Assembly (NCBI GenBank): GCA_016711485.1
Contig: JADJSX010000023.1
Location: 1,505,001 to 1,569,000 of the forward strand
Direction of reading: 5' to 3'
Origin: Leptospiraceae bacterium
GTDB lineage: Bacteria; Spirochaetota; Leptospiria; Leptospirales; Leptospiraceae
Length of the DNA: 64,000 nucleotides
Shown: one piece after another, positions 17,958 through 28,000 of the stretch
Layout of the letters: each line of letters opens with the position of its first letter
Position numbering within the stretch: position 1 is the stretch's first letter
Translations under genes and position numbers: made by a program
The notes under the pieces: model-generated
Told to the model about the DNA's origin: nothing
Database searches by the model: none
What the model saw: only the letters and a program-made list of their open reading frames with translations

Positions 17958-20900
17958 GTGTTGGTACTTATGAATCAAATTGGTGAATTTAAAACTACAG
18001 AGCAAATTTACGAAAGTGTTAATTCTAGGATTTATAGAGGGGTAAGAATTTCTGATAATTCCCCTGTAATAATTAAAAAAATTTCCCAAGAATACCCAAG
18101 TCCAGAAGAAATTAAACAATTTAAACAAGAATATGAAGTTCTTTCGAAGTTAAATTCGGAAGGTATTGTAAAGGCATATTCATTAGAAAGAGAAGGTAGT
18201 TCTGTTGTTTTAATTCTTGAGGATACGGGCGCAAACTCCCTCCGCCAAATTTTTTCTGGCGGTTCCATGGAACTAAATGACTTTTTGGAAATTGCCATTC
18301 AATGTGCGCGTATTTTGGGACAAATTCATGCATCGAGGGTTATTCATAAGGATATTAACCCTTCCAATATTACATTTAATTTAGCAAATCGAAAGATTCA
18401 AATCATTGACTTTGGGATTGCCACCTATTTAAACAAAGAAAATCCACCCTTAAAAAATCCAACCTCTCTAGAAGGAACTTTGCCATACATATCACCTGAG
18501 CAAACAGGTAGAATGAACCGTTCTCTGGATTATAGAACTGATTATTATTCCCTTGGTGTAAGTTTTTATGAACTTCTAACTGGCAAAATGCCATTTCATT
18601 CAGAGGACCCACTTGAATTCATACATTCTATTATCACGCAAGACGCAGTTATAGTTTCCAAAATTAATAAAAGAATCCCAGAACAAGTGTCTGCTATTAT
18701 AAGTAAGCTGATTTCAAAAAATGCTGAAGATCGATACCAAAGTTCAATTGGCCTAATAAAAGATTTGGAAGAATGTTTAGATCAACTCAATACAAAATCT
18801 AAAATAGAAACTTTTCCACTTGGAAGATATGATGTAAGCCAAGAGTTTAATATTCCCCAAAAATTATACGGTAGAGAAAAAGAAGTAAATTGGCTTCTTT
18901 CCCATTTTGAAGAGTACTTGGAAAGTTTTCGTCGTAAATCTTTGAGTATTACACGGCAAATACCTATTATGCTCGTGAGCGGATATTCTGGTATTGGTAA
19001 ATCCGTGTTAGTCCAAGAATTATTTAAGACAATCACAAAAAGTCGCGGATATTATATTGCTGGAAAATTTGACCAATTACAAAAAAATATTCCGTACTTT
19101 GCAATTCTAAAAGCATTTCAAGAACTAGTTAGGCAGCTTTTAAGTGAACCGGAAGAAGAACTCAAAATTTGGAAACAAAAAATTATACGAGAGCTTGGAA
19201 ATAATGGAAGTGTTATTACTGATGTCATTCAAGAGTTAGAGTTAATTATAGGTGAACAACCCGCTCTTCCGGATATTGGTCCTAGTGAAACACAAAATCG
19301 TTTTTTCGATGCATTTCAAAAATTTATAAGTGTATTTGCTAAACCTGAACATCCACTAGCACTTTTTCTGGATGATTTACAATGGGCTGATGGTGCATCA
19401 TTGAAATTGATTGAGTCGCTGAGTCAAGGTGACCAAACTTGTATATTTATAATAGGCGCTTATCGCGACAATGAGGTTAACGATGCTCATCCACTTAGAA
19501 TTACTTTAAAAGAAATTAAAGAAAATTTTAAGGATGATAATTCTGACTTTATCCCAGAAATTCCAGAAATAAAATTGGTTCCACTCACAAAGGAAAATAT
19601 TGAAGAATTAGTAAGTGATACTCTCCGTATGGAAAAAGGAATTATACGTGAATTAGCCGCTATGATTCACGATAAAACGGGCGGGAATCCTTTTTTTGCA
19701 AATGAATTTTTAAAATCACTTTATAACGAAGAGTATTTAGTTTTTGATCCTAATTTTGATTCGACTAATGACAACAGACCTTGGAAATGGGATCTAGAAA
19801 AAATAAAGAATTTGAATATTTCAGATAACGTCGTTGAACTCATGACATCGAAAATTCAAAAACTTTCGAATCAAGTTCAATACTATCTAAGAATTGCTTC
19901 TTGTATTGGAAATAGATTTTCACTCGAAGGGGTGGGATTGATTTCACACGAAGAAACAAAATCAATATTAAACAACTTTCAAGATGCCATTCGAACTGGA
20001 TTAGTCCAGCCTACCAATGAAAACTATAAATATATTGAACTCGAATTAAAATATGAAGGAATTGCCGAATTCAAGTTTTTGCATGATCGAATTCAACAAG
20101 CGGCTTACACTCTTATACCCATAGAAGAAAAAACGAAAGTTCATTGGGAAATTGGCAATTTTTTATTAGAAAATTCAGCGGAAGACGATTTAGAAAATAA
20201 TTTATTTGATATAGTTAATCATATCAATCAAGGTTTCACTCATATTCCAAAAGAAGACGTTACTAAGTATGCGAAGCTAAATCTAAAAGCATGTACAAAA
20301 GCAAAACATTCTGCGGCTTATGAAACTGCAATTTCTTATGCGAGTGTGGCTTTAACACTTCTAAATCAACCGTTTTATAAAGATGGTGTATCTGAAAAAG
20401 ATTCTATTGGTTGGAAAGAAAATTATGATCTTCTACTTTCTCTTTATTTTGAAGCGGCAGAATCATCTTACATTGATACTAAGTATGAGGATTGTGAAGC
20501 GTTAGTAGAAATTGCTCTTCCTCATTGTAAAGATGTTTTAGATAAAGCGAAATTATACAATGTAAAGGTAAGGTCTCTCATTGCCCAGAATAGTTTGAGC
20601 GAGGCTCTTGTGGTTTCGTTTCCGATTCTAGACGAGCTCGGTTATAAGTTTCCTAGAAAACCTAACAAACTTCATGTAGGTATTGGGCTAGTGCGAACTC
20701 TAATTAAAATTTCCGATAAGCAACTGTTTTCTATGGATAAACTTCCGCCTATTACGGATAAGAAAGATATAGCTGCATTGGATTTTTTAATTACCATAGC
20801 AAATCCTGCCTATTTAACAATGCCGGATCTAAACCCACTGATAATATTTAAGTCCTTAGCCAATACATTTAAGAAAGGAATTTCAGATAAGACTACTATT

Positions 20901-23417
20901 TTGCTTGGAGGATACATTATAGTTTTGTGCGGAATCTTAAACAAAATTGATGTTGGATACAATCTCTCACAAACTATTTTTAGAATTTTTGAAAAACATC
21001 CAAATCCTAGATACCAAGCAAATTTTCTTACTGTAATAAATTTGTTTGGGATTCATTGGAAGGAAAGTTTAGGTCAAACAACCAAAAACTTCATGGAAGC
21101 ATATAAGATCGCATTGCAAACTGGGGATTTGACGTATGGCGGATACTCCATATTTAACTACTTGCGTAATTCCTTATATAGCGGTAGAGAAATAAATCAA
21201 CTCAATAAAGAAATGGGAATTTATTCTAAGAAGATTAAAAGTATGAAGCAAGAGTCAGCTTTTTGGTTGACAGCCTCTTTTTACCAGATGACTGAAAACC
21301 TACTCGGTCGTACGGAAGACCCATCTACTTTAAGTGGAGATATGTTTGATAAAGACACAGATATAGCAAGACTAAAAGAGCAAAAGGATGGCAGTTCCCT
21401 AGGTAATTATTATTTACTAAATACAATGCTTTGTTATCTATTTGGGAAATACGAAGAAGGACTTACTTCGGCAGAGGAATTTAGAAAGTTACTCGATAAT
21501 GATTTATCTACGATAAACATTCCTTTGTTTCATTTCTATGAGGCGATGATTATTTCTAACTATATAACAAGCCCATCCGGAAAATTATATCGAAGATTCA
21601 AATCGAATTTAAAGAAAATGAAATTTTACCACGACAATGCAGCAATCAATCACGAGCATAGATATTATTTGCTTTTGGCTGAGCAAGGAAGACTTGAAAA
21701 TGATTCTGAAAAAGCTGAGGTTAATTACGATAAGGCGATTGAGCTCGCAAAGGCAAAAGGATTTCCAAATGACGAAGCAATTTGTTCTGAGTTAGCTGGT
21801 AAGTTTTATCTTTCGAAAGGTCGCAAGATGGTAGCCAATCCGTATTTCATGAATTCTTACAATGCGTATAATATCTGGGGAGCAGTAACCAAGCTGCGGC
21901 AAATGGAAAGTATCTACACTACTGTTCAGCTCAAAAGAGCAGATGGAAAAGCAACTACATTTGCGCATACTACTATTAGCTCCTCGCCATCTACCACCGT
22001 AGCTTCGACTTCTATTACGAAAAATTCAAACGAAGCATTTGATTTGGCTTCTGTTTTGAAAGCCTCCCAATCCATATCAGGAGAAATCGTTCTAGATAAA
22101 TTACTAAGAAACTTAATGGGCACTCTTTTGCAAAACGCAGGAGCCGATAGGGGAATACTGATTTTAGAGTCTAAGAAAAAGTTTTATGCCGAAGCGATTT
22201 TGGAGGCAGGGAATCCAGCTCAAATTATGCAGTCTGTCTCGATTGATGGGACAACTCCAATTTGCCCCACAAGTATGATTTACTTTGTAATTCGCTCTAA
22301 GGAAAATGTAGTAATTGATGATGCAATGTCCGATGCTAAGTATGGAAGCGATGCCTATATTGTTGAAAATAAACCAAGGTCTGTAATGTGCACACCGCTT
22401 ATGACACAGGGTAAAGTAGTGGGAGTTTTATACTTAGAAAACAAAGTATCCACCGGTGCATTCACACAAGACCGACTTAGAATACTAAACTTACTTTCTT
22501 CGCAAGCGGCGATTTCAATTGAGAATGCAAGGTTATACGCGAACATGTCTGAGCTCAATGCGGCATACCAGCGTTTTGTGCCAGAGGAATTTTTGAAGTT
22601 CCTAAATCGAGAAAGTATAGTTGATGTGAAACTTGGAGATCAGGTCCGCAAAGAAATGTCGGTTCTATTTAGCGACATACGTTCGTTTACCGAACTTTCC
22701 GAAAAGATGACTCCTGAAGAAAATTTTAATTTTATCAATTCTTACTTACAAAGAATGGGACCAAGTATTAGAGAGAATAATGGATTCATAGATAAATACA
22801 TTGGGGATGCTATCATGGCTCTATTTCCCCGAAATGCTGAAGATGCAATCAAGGCATCTATACAGATGATGGAAGGGATTAAGTTATACAATAAACATAG
22901 AAATAACCAAGGTTATGCGCCCATTTCTATTGGAATCGGGATTCACACGGGAGAGTTAATGCTCGGAACTGTAGGGGAAGATAAGCGAATGGATACTACT
23001 GTAATATCAGATGCAGTAAACTTATCATCTCGTCTTGAGAGTATGACCAAACAATACGGAGTTGGAATTATCATCAGTGAGGATACTCTAAATAAGACGC
23101 AGGATCGAAACAAGTATAAATTTAGACTCCTTGATAATGTAATCGTAAAAGGAAAAACTCAGCCTGTAGTAGTTTATGAGGTTTTGGACTATTATCCGGA
23201 AGATATTTTAAAACAAAAACTTGCATCTAAAGAAACCTATGAAAAAGCTGTGAGTTTGTTTTATGAAGGAAATTTTCAAGAGGCAAAAGTATTATTTGAC
23301 CAAGTTCTCACAATTAACAAGGACGACAAAGCAGCCAAAGTGTTTTTAGAACGTGTGGATGGATTACTAAAAAACTTAGATCAGTGGAAGGGTGCTTCCG
23401 TTCTAACAGAAAAATAA
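17958..23417 (+). CDS. giant signalling protein: Ser/Thr kinase, AAA-type ATPase, GAF, class III nucleotide cyclase
   Basis: An 1819-residue cytosolic protein. Residues about 15-280 are a Hanks-type kinase (VIIKKI lysine, HKDINPSN with Asp132, DFG at 151-153, SPEQTGRMN). The Gly-rich loop is poor. Residues about 300-570 are a predicted STAND/AAA ATPase (Walker A GYSGIGKS 342-349, Walker B LALFLDDLQWAD). A long helical TPR-like stretch follows to about 1340, then a GAF domain (1362-1523) and a class III cyclase domain (metal Asp1573 in FSDIRSF and Asp1617 in IGDAIMAL). A TPR-like tail ends it. The tail is shared with the cyclase at 25267. The start is GTG 17958 or ATG 17970; neither has an obvious RBS. 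It probably integrates signals into cyclic nucleotide output. Confidence 0.88.
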   Translation: MLVLMNQIGEFKTTEQIYESVNSRIYRGVRISDNSPVIIKKISQEYPSPEEIKQFKQEYEVLSKLNSEGIVKAYSLEREGSSVVLILEDTGANSLRQIFSGGSMELNDFLEIAIQCARILGQIHASRVIHKDINPSNITFNLANRKIQIIDFGIATYLNKENPPLKNPTSLEGTLPYISPEQTGRMNRSLDYRTDYYSLGVSFYELLTGKMPFHSEDPLEFIHSIITQDAVIVSKINKRIPEQVSAIISKLISKNAEDRYQSSIGLIKDLEECLDQLNTKSKIETFPLGRYDVSQEFNIPQKLYGREKEVNWLLSHFEEYLESFRRKSLSITRQIPIMLVSGYSGIGKSVLVQELFKTITKSRGYYIAGKFDQLQKNIPYFAILKAFQELVRQLLSEPEEELKIWKQKIIRELGNNGSVITDVIQELELIIGEQPALPDIGPSETQNRFFDAFQKFISVFAKPEHPLALFLDDLQWADGASLKLIESLSQGDQTCIFIIGAYRDNEVNDAHPLRITLKEIKENFKDDNSDFIPEIPEIKLVPLTKENIEELVSDTLRMEKGIIRELAAMIHDKTGGNPFFANEFLKSLYNEEYLVFDPNFDSTNDNRPWKWDLEKIKNLNISDNVVELMTSKIQKLSNQVQYYLRIASCIGNRFSLEGVGLISHEETKSILNNFQDAIRTGLVQPTNENYKYIELELKYEGIAEFKFLHDRIQQAAYTLIPIEEKTKVHWEIGNFLLENSAEDDLENNLFDIVNHINQGFTHIPKEDVTKYAKLNLKACTKAKHSAAYETAISYASVALTLLNQPFYKDGVSEKDSIGWKENYDLLLSLYFEAAESSYIDTKYEDCEALVEIALPHCKDVLDKAKLYNVKVRSLIAQNSLSEALVVSFPILDELGYKFPRKPNKLHVGIGLVRTLIKISDKQLFSMDKLPPITDKKDIAALDFLITIANPAYLTMPDLNPLIIFKSLANTFKKGISDKTTILLGGYIIVLCGILNKIDVGYNLSQTIFRIFEKHPNPRYQANFLTVINLFGIHWKESLGQTTKNFMEAYKIALQTGDLTYGGYSIFNYLRNSLYSGREINQLNKEMGIYSKKIKSMKQESAFWLTASFYQMTENLLGRTEDPSTLSGDMFDKDTDIARLKEQKDGSSLGNYYLLNTMLCYLFGKYEEGLTSAEEFRKLLDNDLSTINIPLFHFYEAMIISNYITSPSGKLYRRFKSNLKKMKFYHDNAAINHEHRYYLLLAEQGRLENDSEKAEVNYDKAIELAKAKGFPNDEAICSELAGKFYLSKGRKMVANPYFMNSYNAYNIWGAVTKLRQMESIYTTVQLKRADGKATTFAHTTISSSPSTTVASTSITKNSNEAFDLASVLKASQSISGEIVLDKLLRNLMGTLLQNAGADRGILILESKKKFYAEAILEAGNPAQIMQSVSIDGTTPICPTSMIYFVIRSKENVVIDDAMSDAKYGSDAYIVENKPRSVMCTPLMTQGKVVGVLYLENKVSTGAFTQDRLRILNLLSSQAAISIENARLYANMSELNAAYQRFVPEEFLKFLNRESIVDVKLGDQVRKEMSVLFSDIRSFTELSEKMTPEENFNFINSYLQRMGPSIRENNGFIDKYIGDAIMALFPRNAEDAIKASIQMMEGIKLYNKHRNNQGYAPISIGIGIHTGELMLGTVGEDKRMDTTVISDAVNLSSRLESMTKQYGVGIIISEDTLNKTQDRNKYKFRLLDNVIVKGKTQPVVVYEVLDYYPEDILKQKLASKETYEKAVSLFYEGNFQEAKVLFDQVLTINKDDKAAKVFLERVDGLLKNLDQWKGASVLTEK

Positions 23418-23426
23418 GGAAGTCAA

Positions 23427-23858
23427 ATGGAAGAAAAAGTAGAATTTACAACTTCTATCGAAATCAATGCAAGCCCATCAAAAGTTTGGAGTATCTTTAC
23501 GGATACTTCTAAGTATTCGCAGTGGAATCCATTTATTAAAGCTATTTGGGGTAAATTTGCATTAGGTGAAAGGTTCTTTGAAATTGGGTATGTAGCGGAT
23601 CATATCTATATGCCGTTTCCTATGACTGTAAAAGTTTACAGGGAAAATAAAGAACTTACTTACGAAGGAAGTCTTCCTGGTTTTTTCGGTCATCATGTAT
23701 ACTCATTCCAAGAAATAAGCGAAGGTAAAACTGTATTTTCGCATGCGGCAAGTTTTAGTGGATTTTTTGTTCAAAAGTCAAAAGACCATATCAAAAAAGA
23801 CGTTAAGCGAGTCCACGGCGAAATGAATCTCGCTTTAAAGAATAGGGCAGAAGGATAA
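23427..23858 (+). CDS. SRPBCC (START/Bet v1-like) lipid-binding family protein
   Basis: A 143-residue helix-grip protein. It opens TTSIEINASPSKVWSIFTDTSKYSQWNPFI, the standard polyketide-cyclase/dehydrase start, and ends in the long C-terminal helix. Members bind hydrophobic ligands. It begins 9 bases after the giant cyclase gene with AGGAAG upstream, so it is co-transcribed. It is tail-to-tail with the cytochrome P450, and a role around P450 lipid substrates is possible but only suggested by position. Confidence 0.75.
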   Translation: MEEKVEFTTSIEINASPSKVWSIFTDTSKYSQWNPFIKAIWGKFALGERFFEIGYVADHIYMPFPMTVKVYRENKELTYEGSLPGFFGHHVYSFQEISEGKTVFSHAASFSGFFVQKSKDHIKKDVKRVHGEMNLALKNRAEG

Positions 23859-25211
23859 TTACTTCTTTCTTCTTTCCAATTTTACTTTCATTCCGTCTTT
23901 GGGTCGAAGGGTGAGCATTGTGCTAAGTACTTGTTTTTCTTCTTCGATGTGAAGTAACCAATCCTGAGATAGAGAGGCTAATGCGAGTATAGCCTCTTGT
24001 TCAGCAAATTGATTTCCAATGCACATACGAATGCCTGCTCCAAACGGAAAGAAGGCAAACTTAGGCCTTGCATCTGCTTCTTCTGGTAACCATCTCTCAG
24101 GGCGGAAAGTATAGGGATCCGAATAAAATCTTTCATCGTGGTGCATCGCATATTGGCTAATGACAAAGATCGTTCCTTTCTTAAATTTATAATCACCGAT
24201 TGTATATTCTTCTAAATTTTCTCTCCCAGTCCACCAAACAGGAGGATACATACGAAGCGCCTCTGAAAAAACCATTAGGGTATATGTAAGTTTAGGTACA
24301 TCTTCCACGGTAGGTTTTTTTCCACCGAGAACAGAGTCAATTTCTGCTAAGAATTTTTTTCTCTTGTCAGGGTTTTTTGCGAGTAAGTAGAATGTCCAAC
24401 AAAGAGCGTTAGCCGTCGTTTCATGCCCAGCGAGGAATATCGTGATAGCCTCATCTCGAATTTGTTTGTTTGACATGCTACCTGTTCCTTCCTCGTCCTT
24501 CGCTAACATCATCATCGAAATAAAATCACCTTGATCTCCTCCATGTGTGCGATGTTCATCAATGATTTGGTATAAAATCTTATCCAATTTTTTGATTGCT
24601 TTTTTGAGTCTCATGGTGATCGGAAGAAACGGAATTTTTAGAATGAAATCAGCGAATGGACTTGCTAGAACTTCGTCAAAAATTTCTAACGCCGCAGTAA
24701 TGGATTCGGCTAATGCACGTGATTCTGCAGTCCCTACCTCTGTATTAAAAAGTGTCTTAGTTACTACGCCTAACGTTAGGTCGGTCATTTGCGTGTGTAG
24801 ATCAATCGTTTCCCCATCTTTCCATGAAGTTTGCGTTCTATTTATGTAATCCACCATGCCCGGGCCGTAAGAGTGAATTCGTTGTTTAAAAAAAGCCGGT
24901 TGCGCTAAACGTTTTTGCCTTTTGTGAAATTCTCCTTCACTAGTTAATAGTCCCTCACCGAGAAGTTTTTTGAAAATCCGAAACGCATGAGCTTTTACAA
25001 ATTGTTTTTGATTGGTCATCATAATATCTTTGATGACTTCAGGCTCATTTACTATAACGCATAAAAAACCGGCGAGGTCTATAGCAGATATATTACCATA
25101 TTTTTTCGCTGTGTTCAGAATGTATTCAGGCGGATTTTTTTGGAAATCACTTAGATTTCCAAAAATAAAATGACTCTTTGGTGGTCCCGGAACTTTTACT
25201 TTACTCATCAT
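23859..25211 (-). CDS. cytochrome P450
   Basis: A 450-residue heme monooxygenase. The heme-binding loop FPFGAGIRMCIGNQFA carries the thiolate Cys397. The I-helix reads FLAGHETTANAL, the ExxR motif lies in FSEALRMYPPVWW, and PERW is present. There is no membrane anchor, so it is a soluble bacterial P450 that needs separate ferredoxin and reductase partners; none are adjacent. Sequence style is closest to fatty-acid or terpenoid hydroxylating families. The second ATG (25208) is better spaced from AGG than the first. With GMC, SDR and hydrolase genes within 15 kb, lipid or sterol-like substrates are plausible. Confidence 0.88.
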   Translation of the reverse strand: MMSKVKVPGPPKSHFIFGNLSDFQKNPPEYILNTAKKYGNISAIDLAGFLCVIVNEPEVIKDIMMTNQKQFVKAHAFRIFKKLLGEGLLTSEGEFHKRQKRLAQPAFFKQRIHSYGPGMVDYINRTQTSWKDGETIDLHTQMTDLTLGVVTKTLFNTEVGTAESRALAESITAALEIFDEVLASPFADFILKIPFLPITMRLKKAIKKLDKILYQIIDEHRTHGGDQGDFISMMMLAKDEEGTGSMSNKQIRDEAITIFLAGHETTANALCWTFYLLAKNPDKRKKFLAEIDSVLGGKKPTVEDVPKLTYTLMVFSEALRMYPPVWWTGRENLEEYTIGDYKFKKGTIFVISQYAMHHDERFYSDPYTFRPERWLPEEADARPKFAFFPFGAGIRMCIGNQFAEQEAILALASLSQDWLLHIEEEKQVLSTMLTLRPKDGMKVKLERRKK

Positions 25212-25266
25212 TAACCTACAATTTTAAGATTAATAGCAAGGTATTATAGGGTATTAGAAAAGAAAG

Positions 25267-27333
25267 TTATTTTTCAAGCATTCTCTCTACTCCGTCCCAG
25301 TCTGAAGCGCGATTGCTAAAATGAGACCGTTGCATATACATCTTTGCAACTTTATCGTTCGGATTTAGATCGAGTATCTTTTGAAAATAAATACGGCAAT
25401 CCTCAAATTTCATTTCATAATAAAGTTTAATTCCAGTATTATAGTCAGACAACGATTCAGTTTTTAGGGAAATGCTTTCTGGACTATCTCCACCATATAT
25501 CTCATAGATTGTTACTGGTTGTTCTTTACCCATTACCCGAACTTTGTCTAGAAATCGATGATAGTATTTATCTTTATTTTGAAGGCTATTAAATGTCCAT
25601 TCACTAGTTGCAATTTTGACACCATAGGTTTTGGTTAAACTTTCTACACGCGAAGCCAAATTCACCGTATCAGATATAACAGTTCCTTCCATACGTGTAT
25701 CTCCTCCTATAGCGCCTAACATCAAACGTCCTGTGTGGACACCGATTCCTACATTAATCGGCGGAAAATTTCTTTCAGCTCTATTTTTGTTGTATTCATG
25801 CAGATATTGTTGCATTTCAATCGCTGCCTCTATGCTGTTATCTGGTGTTCCACCGAATAACGCCATTATTCCGTCACCCATGAATTTATCTATATATCCA
25901 TTATTCTTTTCAATTATGGGACTCATTCTTTTTAAATACGAATTGATAAAATTAAAATTCTCTTCTGGAGTCATCTTCTCTGACATACTTGTAAACGATC
26001 GGATATCTGCAAACATGATAGACATTTCTTTAGAAACTTGGTCTCCTAATTTTACTTCTAGAATTGAATTCTTTTTTAAATTGATTAAAAATTCTTTTGG
26101 TACAAATCGCGCATAAGATTCTGTTAGCTGTGCTTGTAGTACCAATGCTTGTTTTTGTGCCATTTCCTTTTCTTTTTTCAAGACATTAATTCTATCAGCT
26201 AACGCGAAAGATAAAAATATGACTTCAATAGCAGATCCTATATACATTCCGTATTCAGTGACAAAATTCGTCGGTAAAACATTTACAGACCGCAATAGAA
26301 TAATGAAAATAGCACATAACAGAATAGTAAACGCTATTAGGAAATATCTCGCCGGAGAAAATCCACTTAATAGTGCTGATATAGCAATCACAAAACTACC
26401 CAACACTGGTAACATCACAAGAGCTACTGCGAGCTGAATGCTTAAATAAGTTGGCACAGCCACAGTTGAGAGAATTAGTATTGCGCCAATGGCAACCGAA
26501 GCATTTAAGAATAAATTACTCTTAGGAAATTTTGCCTTCGTTTGTAAAAAGTATTTATTAAATAGACTAACTCCGGATATGGATATTCCAGTGAATAACG
26601 GATAATAATGCAAAGTCATCCATGAAAAATTAGGCCAAACATATTCAGCGCCTAATCCACTTAATCCCAACTGTATAAAAATAAAACTCAATATGTAAAT
26701 TACATAATAGAAATAACTCGGATCTTTCACCGCTAGAAATAAAAAAAAGTTATATACTGCAATAACACCCATCATTCCGAAATAAATGCCAAATAGAAAT
26801 TTCTGATTATTATCTTCTTTCGTAAATACTTCTTTTTTTATAATGGATGCGGGTAATTGTAGATTTCCGCTAGTTTTGGTATAAATAAATATTTCTTTTG
26901 ACTCTCCTTTTTCTAACGGAAGATTGAAAACATAATTTCGATTCTCCACATCTCTTTCGGAAAAAGGAACGAAAGCACCTGACTTTTTTTCGGAGTAATT
27001 TCCAGATGAGTCAGGAATGAAAAAGGAAAAATAATCCATAACCGGAAAACGCATTTGAAAAATCCAATTTTTTTCATTACTTTGATTGGTTACTTTAAAT
27101 TTAAACCAATAAGGTGAAAGAGTGTGTCCAAAATTTAGAGTCTCTGCCTCCGAAGTTTTGAATCGCGAGAGATTTTCTGGAAGCCTAACCGAATCAAAAT
27201 TTAGACTTCCACTTTGATCTTCTAGAAACTGTAAATCTTTATTGAGTAAAAATTCACTTTGCGTATCACTGAGTGAAACATCAGCAGATACCTGAATAAA
27301 TGAAATTAAAATTATTAAAAGAATTCGGATCAT
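25267..27333 (-). CDS. 7TMR-DISM membrane adenylate/guanylate cyclase
   Basis: A 688-residue membrane cyclase. Signal peptide, then an extracytoplasmic 7TMR-DISMED2-like domain (LGHTLSPYWFKFKVTN-like region, residues about 30-175), seven membrane helices (about 180-390), a short coil, and a class III cyclase domain (IMFADIRSFTSMSEKMTPEENFNF, IDKFMGDGIMALFGG, GVGIHTGRLMLG). A TPR-like tail (YYEMKFEDCRIYFQKILDLNPNDKVAK) matches that of the 1819-residue protein, so both cyclases share an output module. GAGGAA precedes the ATG. Cyclic AMP is the likely product, but the substrate-specifying residues were not resolved. Confidence 0.85.
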   Translation of the reverse strand: MIRILLIILISFIQVSADVSLSDTQSEFLLNKDLQFLEDQSGSLNFDSVRLPENLSRFKTSEAETLNFGHTLSPYWFKFKVTNQSNEKNWIFQMRFPVMDYFSFFIPDSSGNYSEKKSGAFVPFSERDVENRNYVFNLPLEKGESKEIFIYTKTSGNLQLPASIIKKEVFTKEDNNQKFLFGIYFGMMGVIAVYNFFLFLAVKDPSYFYYVIYILSFIFIQLGLSGLGAEYVWPNFSWMTLHYYPLFTGISISGVSLFNKYFLQTKAKFPKSNLFLNASVAIGAILILSTVAVPTYLSIQLAVALVMLPVLGSFVIAISALLSGFSPARYFLIAFTILLCAIFIILLRSVNVLPTNFVTEYGMYIGSAIEVIFLSFALADRINVLKKEKEMAQKQALVLQAQLTESYARFVPKEFLINLKKNSILEVKLGDQVSKEMSIMFADIRSFTSMSEKMTPEENFNFINSYLKRMSPIIEKNNGYIDKFMGDGIMALFGGTPDNSIEAAIEMQQYLHEYNKNRAERNFPPINVGIGVHTGRLMLGAIGGDTRMEGTVISDTVNLASRVESLTKTYGVKIATSEWTFNSLQNKDKYYHRFLDKVRVMGKEQPVTIYEIYGGDSPESISLKTESLSDYNTGIKLYYEMKFEDCRIYFQKILDLNPNDKVAKMYMQRSHFSNRASDWDGVERMLEK

Positions 27334-27357
27334 ATTATTCCTCAGTTTTTTATTAAA

Positions 27358-27984
27358 CTAATCAATAGATAATTTTGGAGCATATATATCGTATAACGTT
27401 CCTAAAAACATTTTATTAAAATCAGCGAATGCTTTTAAATTATTTACTGGATCTGCACCTTTCACTCTAAAGGTCGTTAACTGCTTTAAAAAATCTAACA
27501 TATAGATTTTAACCATTCCTTTTGCGATTACATCTACATCATCTTCTCGTTCTGTGTTGCCTTTGTAAATTCTGGTGTATAGAGTAGTGGTATCTTCCCA
27601 TATATCAAATGCTGGGTCATCCTTTATATCTTTGAATCCGAAAAGTGTGAGATCCTCGCCTGAAATTTTATTTTTAAAATAAATCCTATACTTCATATAT
27701 TTATGCTTTGGATTGTCTGTATCGACATATAGATTAAAATTTGCATTGTCGTAAGGTATTGTTCCACCAAATAACTCAGATTCAATCCAACCTTTCATCG
27801 GAGAAGCCAACGAAGGGGTTTTGTCAAATTTAAAAACATCTTCAATTGTAATATCTGAATGAAACATAAAAAATCGATTCGCTTCTTTGCCATCTTTGAA
27901 TCCAGTGTGAAAATCAAGAGCACTCATTGTAAGAAACCCCTTCATTTCTTCTGTGAATGTTAGTTCAACTATTGGTTCTTCCAT
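27358..27984 (-). CDS. stand-alone GMC-oxidase-associated beta domain protein
   Basis: A 208-residue protein homologous over its length to residues 1-215 of the hydrolase at 15710. Shared blocks are FTEEMKGF/Y, FMFHSDI, DIWEDTTTLYTRIYKGN and FNKMFLGTLYDIYAPK. There are no catalytic motifs, signal peptide or membrane segments. It is encoded with the SDR and GMC genes (16-base gap to the SDR), so it probably helps substrate handling or docking for the oxidoreductases. AGGAG is six bases before the ATG. The function is not known. Confidence 0.7.
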   Translation of the reverse strand: MEEPIVELTFTEEMKGFLTMSALDFHTGFKDGKEANRFFMFHSDITIEDVFKFDKTPSLASPMKGWIESELFGGTIPYDNANFNLYVDTDNPKHKYMKYRIYFKNKISGEDLTLFGFKDIKDDPAFDIWEDTTTLYTRIYKGNTEREDDVDVIAKGMVKIYMLDFLKQLTTFRVKGADPVNNLKAFADFNKMFLGTLYDIYAPKLSID

Positions 27985-28000
27985 ATATTCTCCTATAAAG

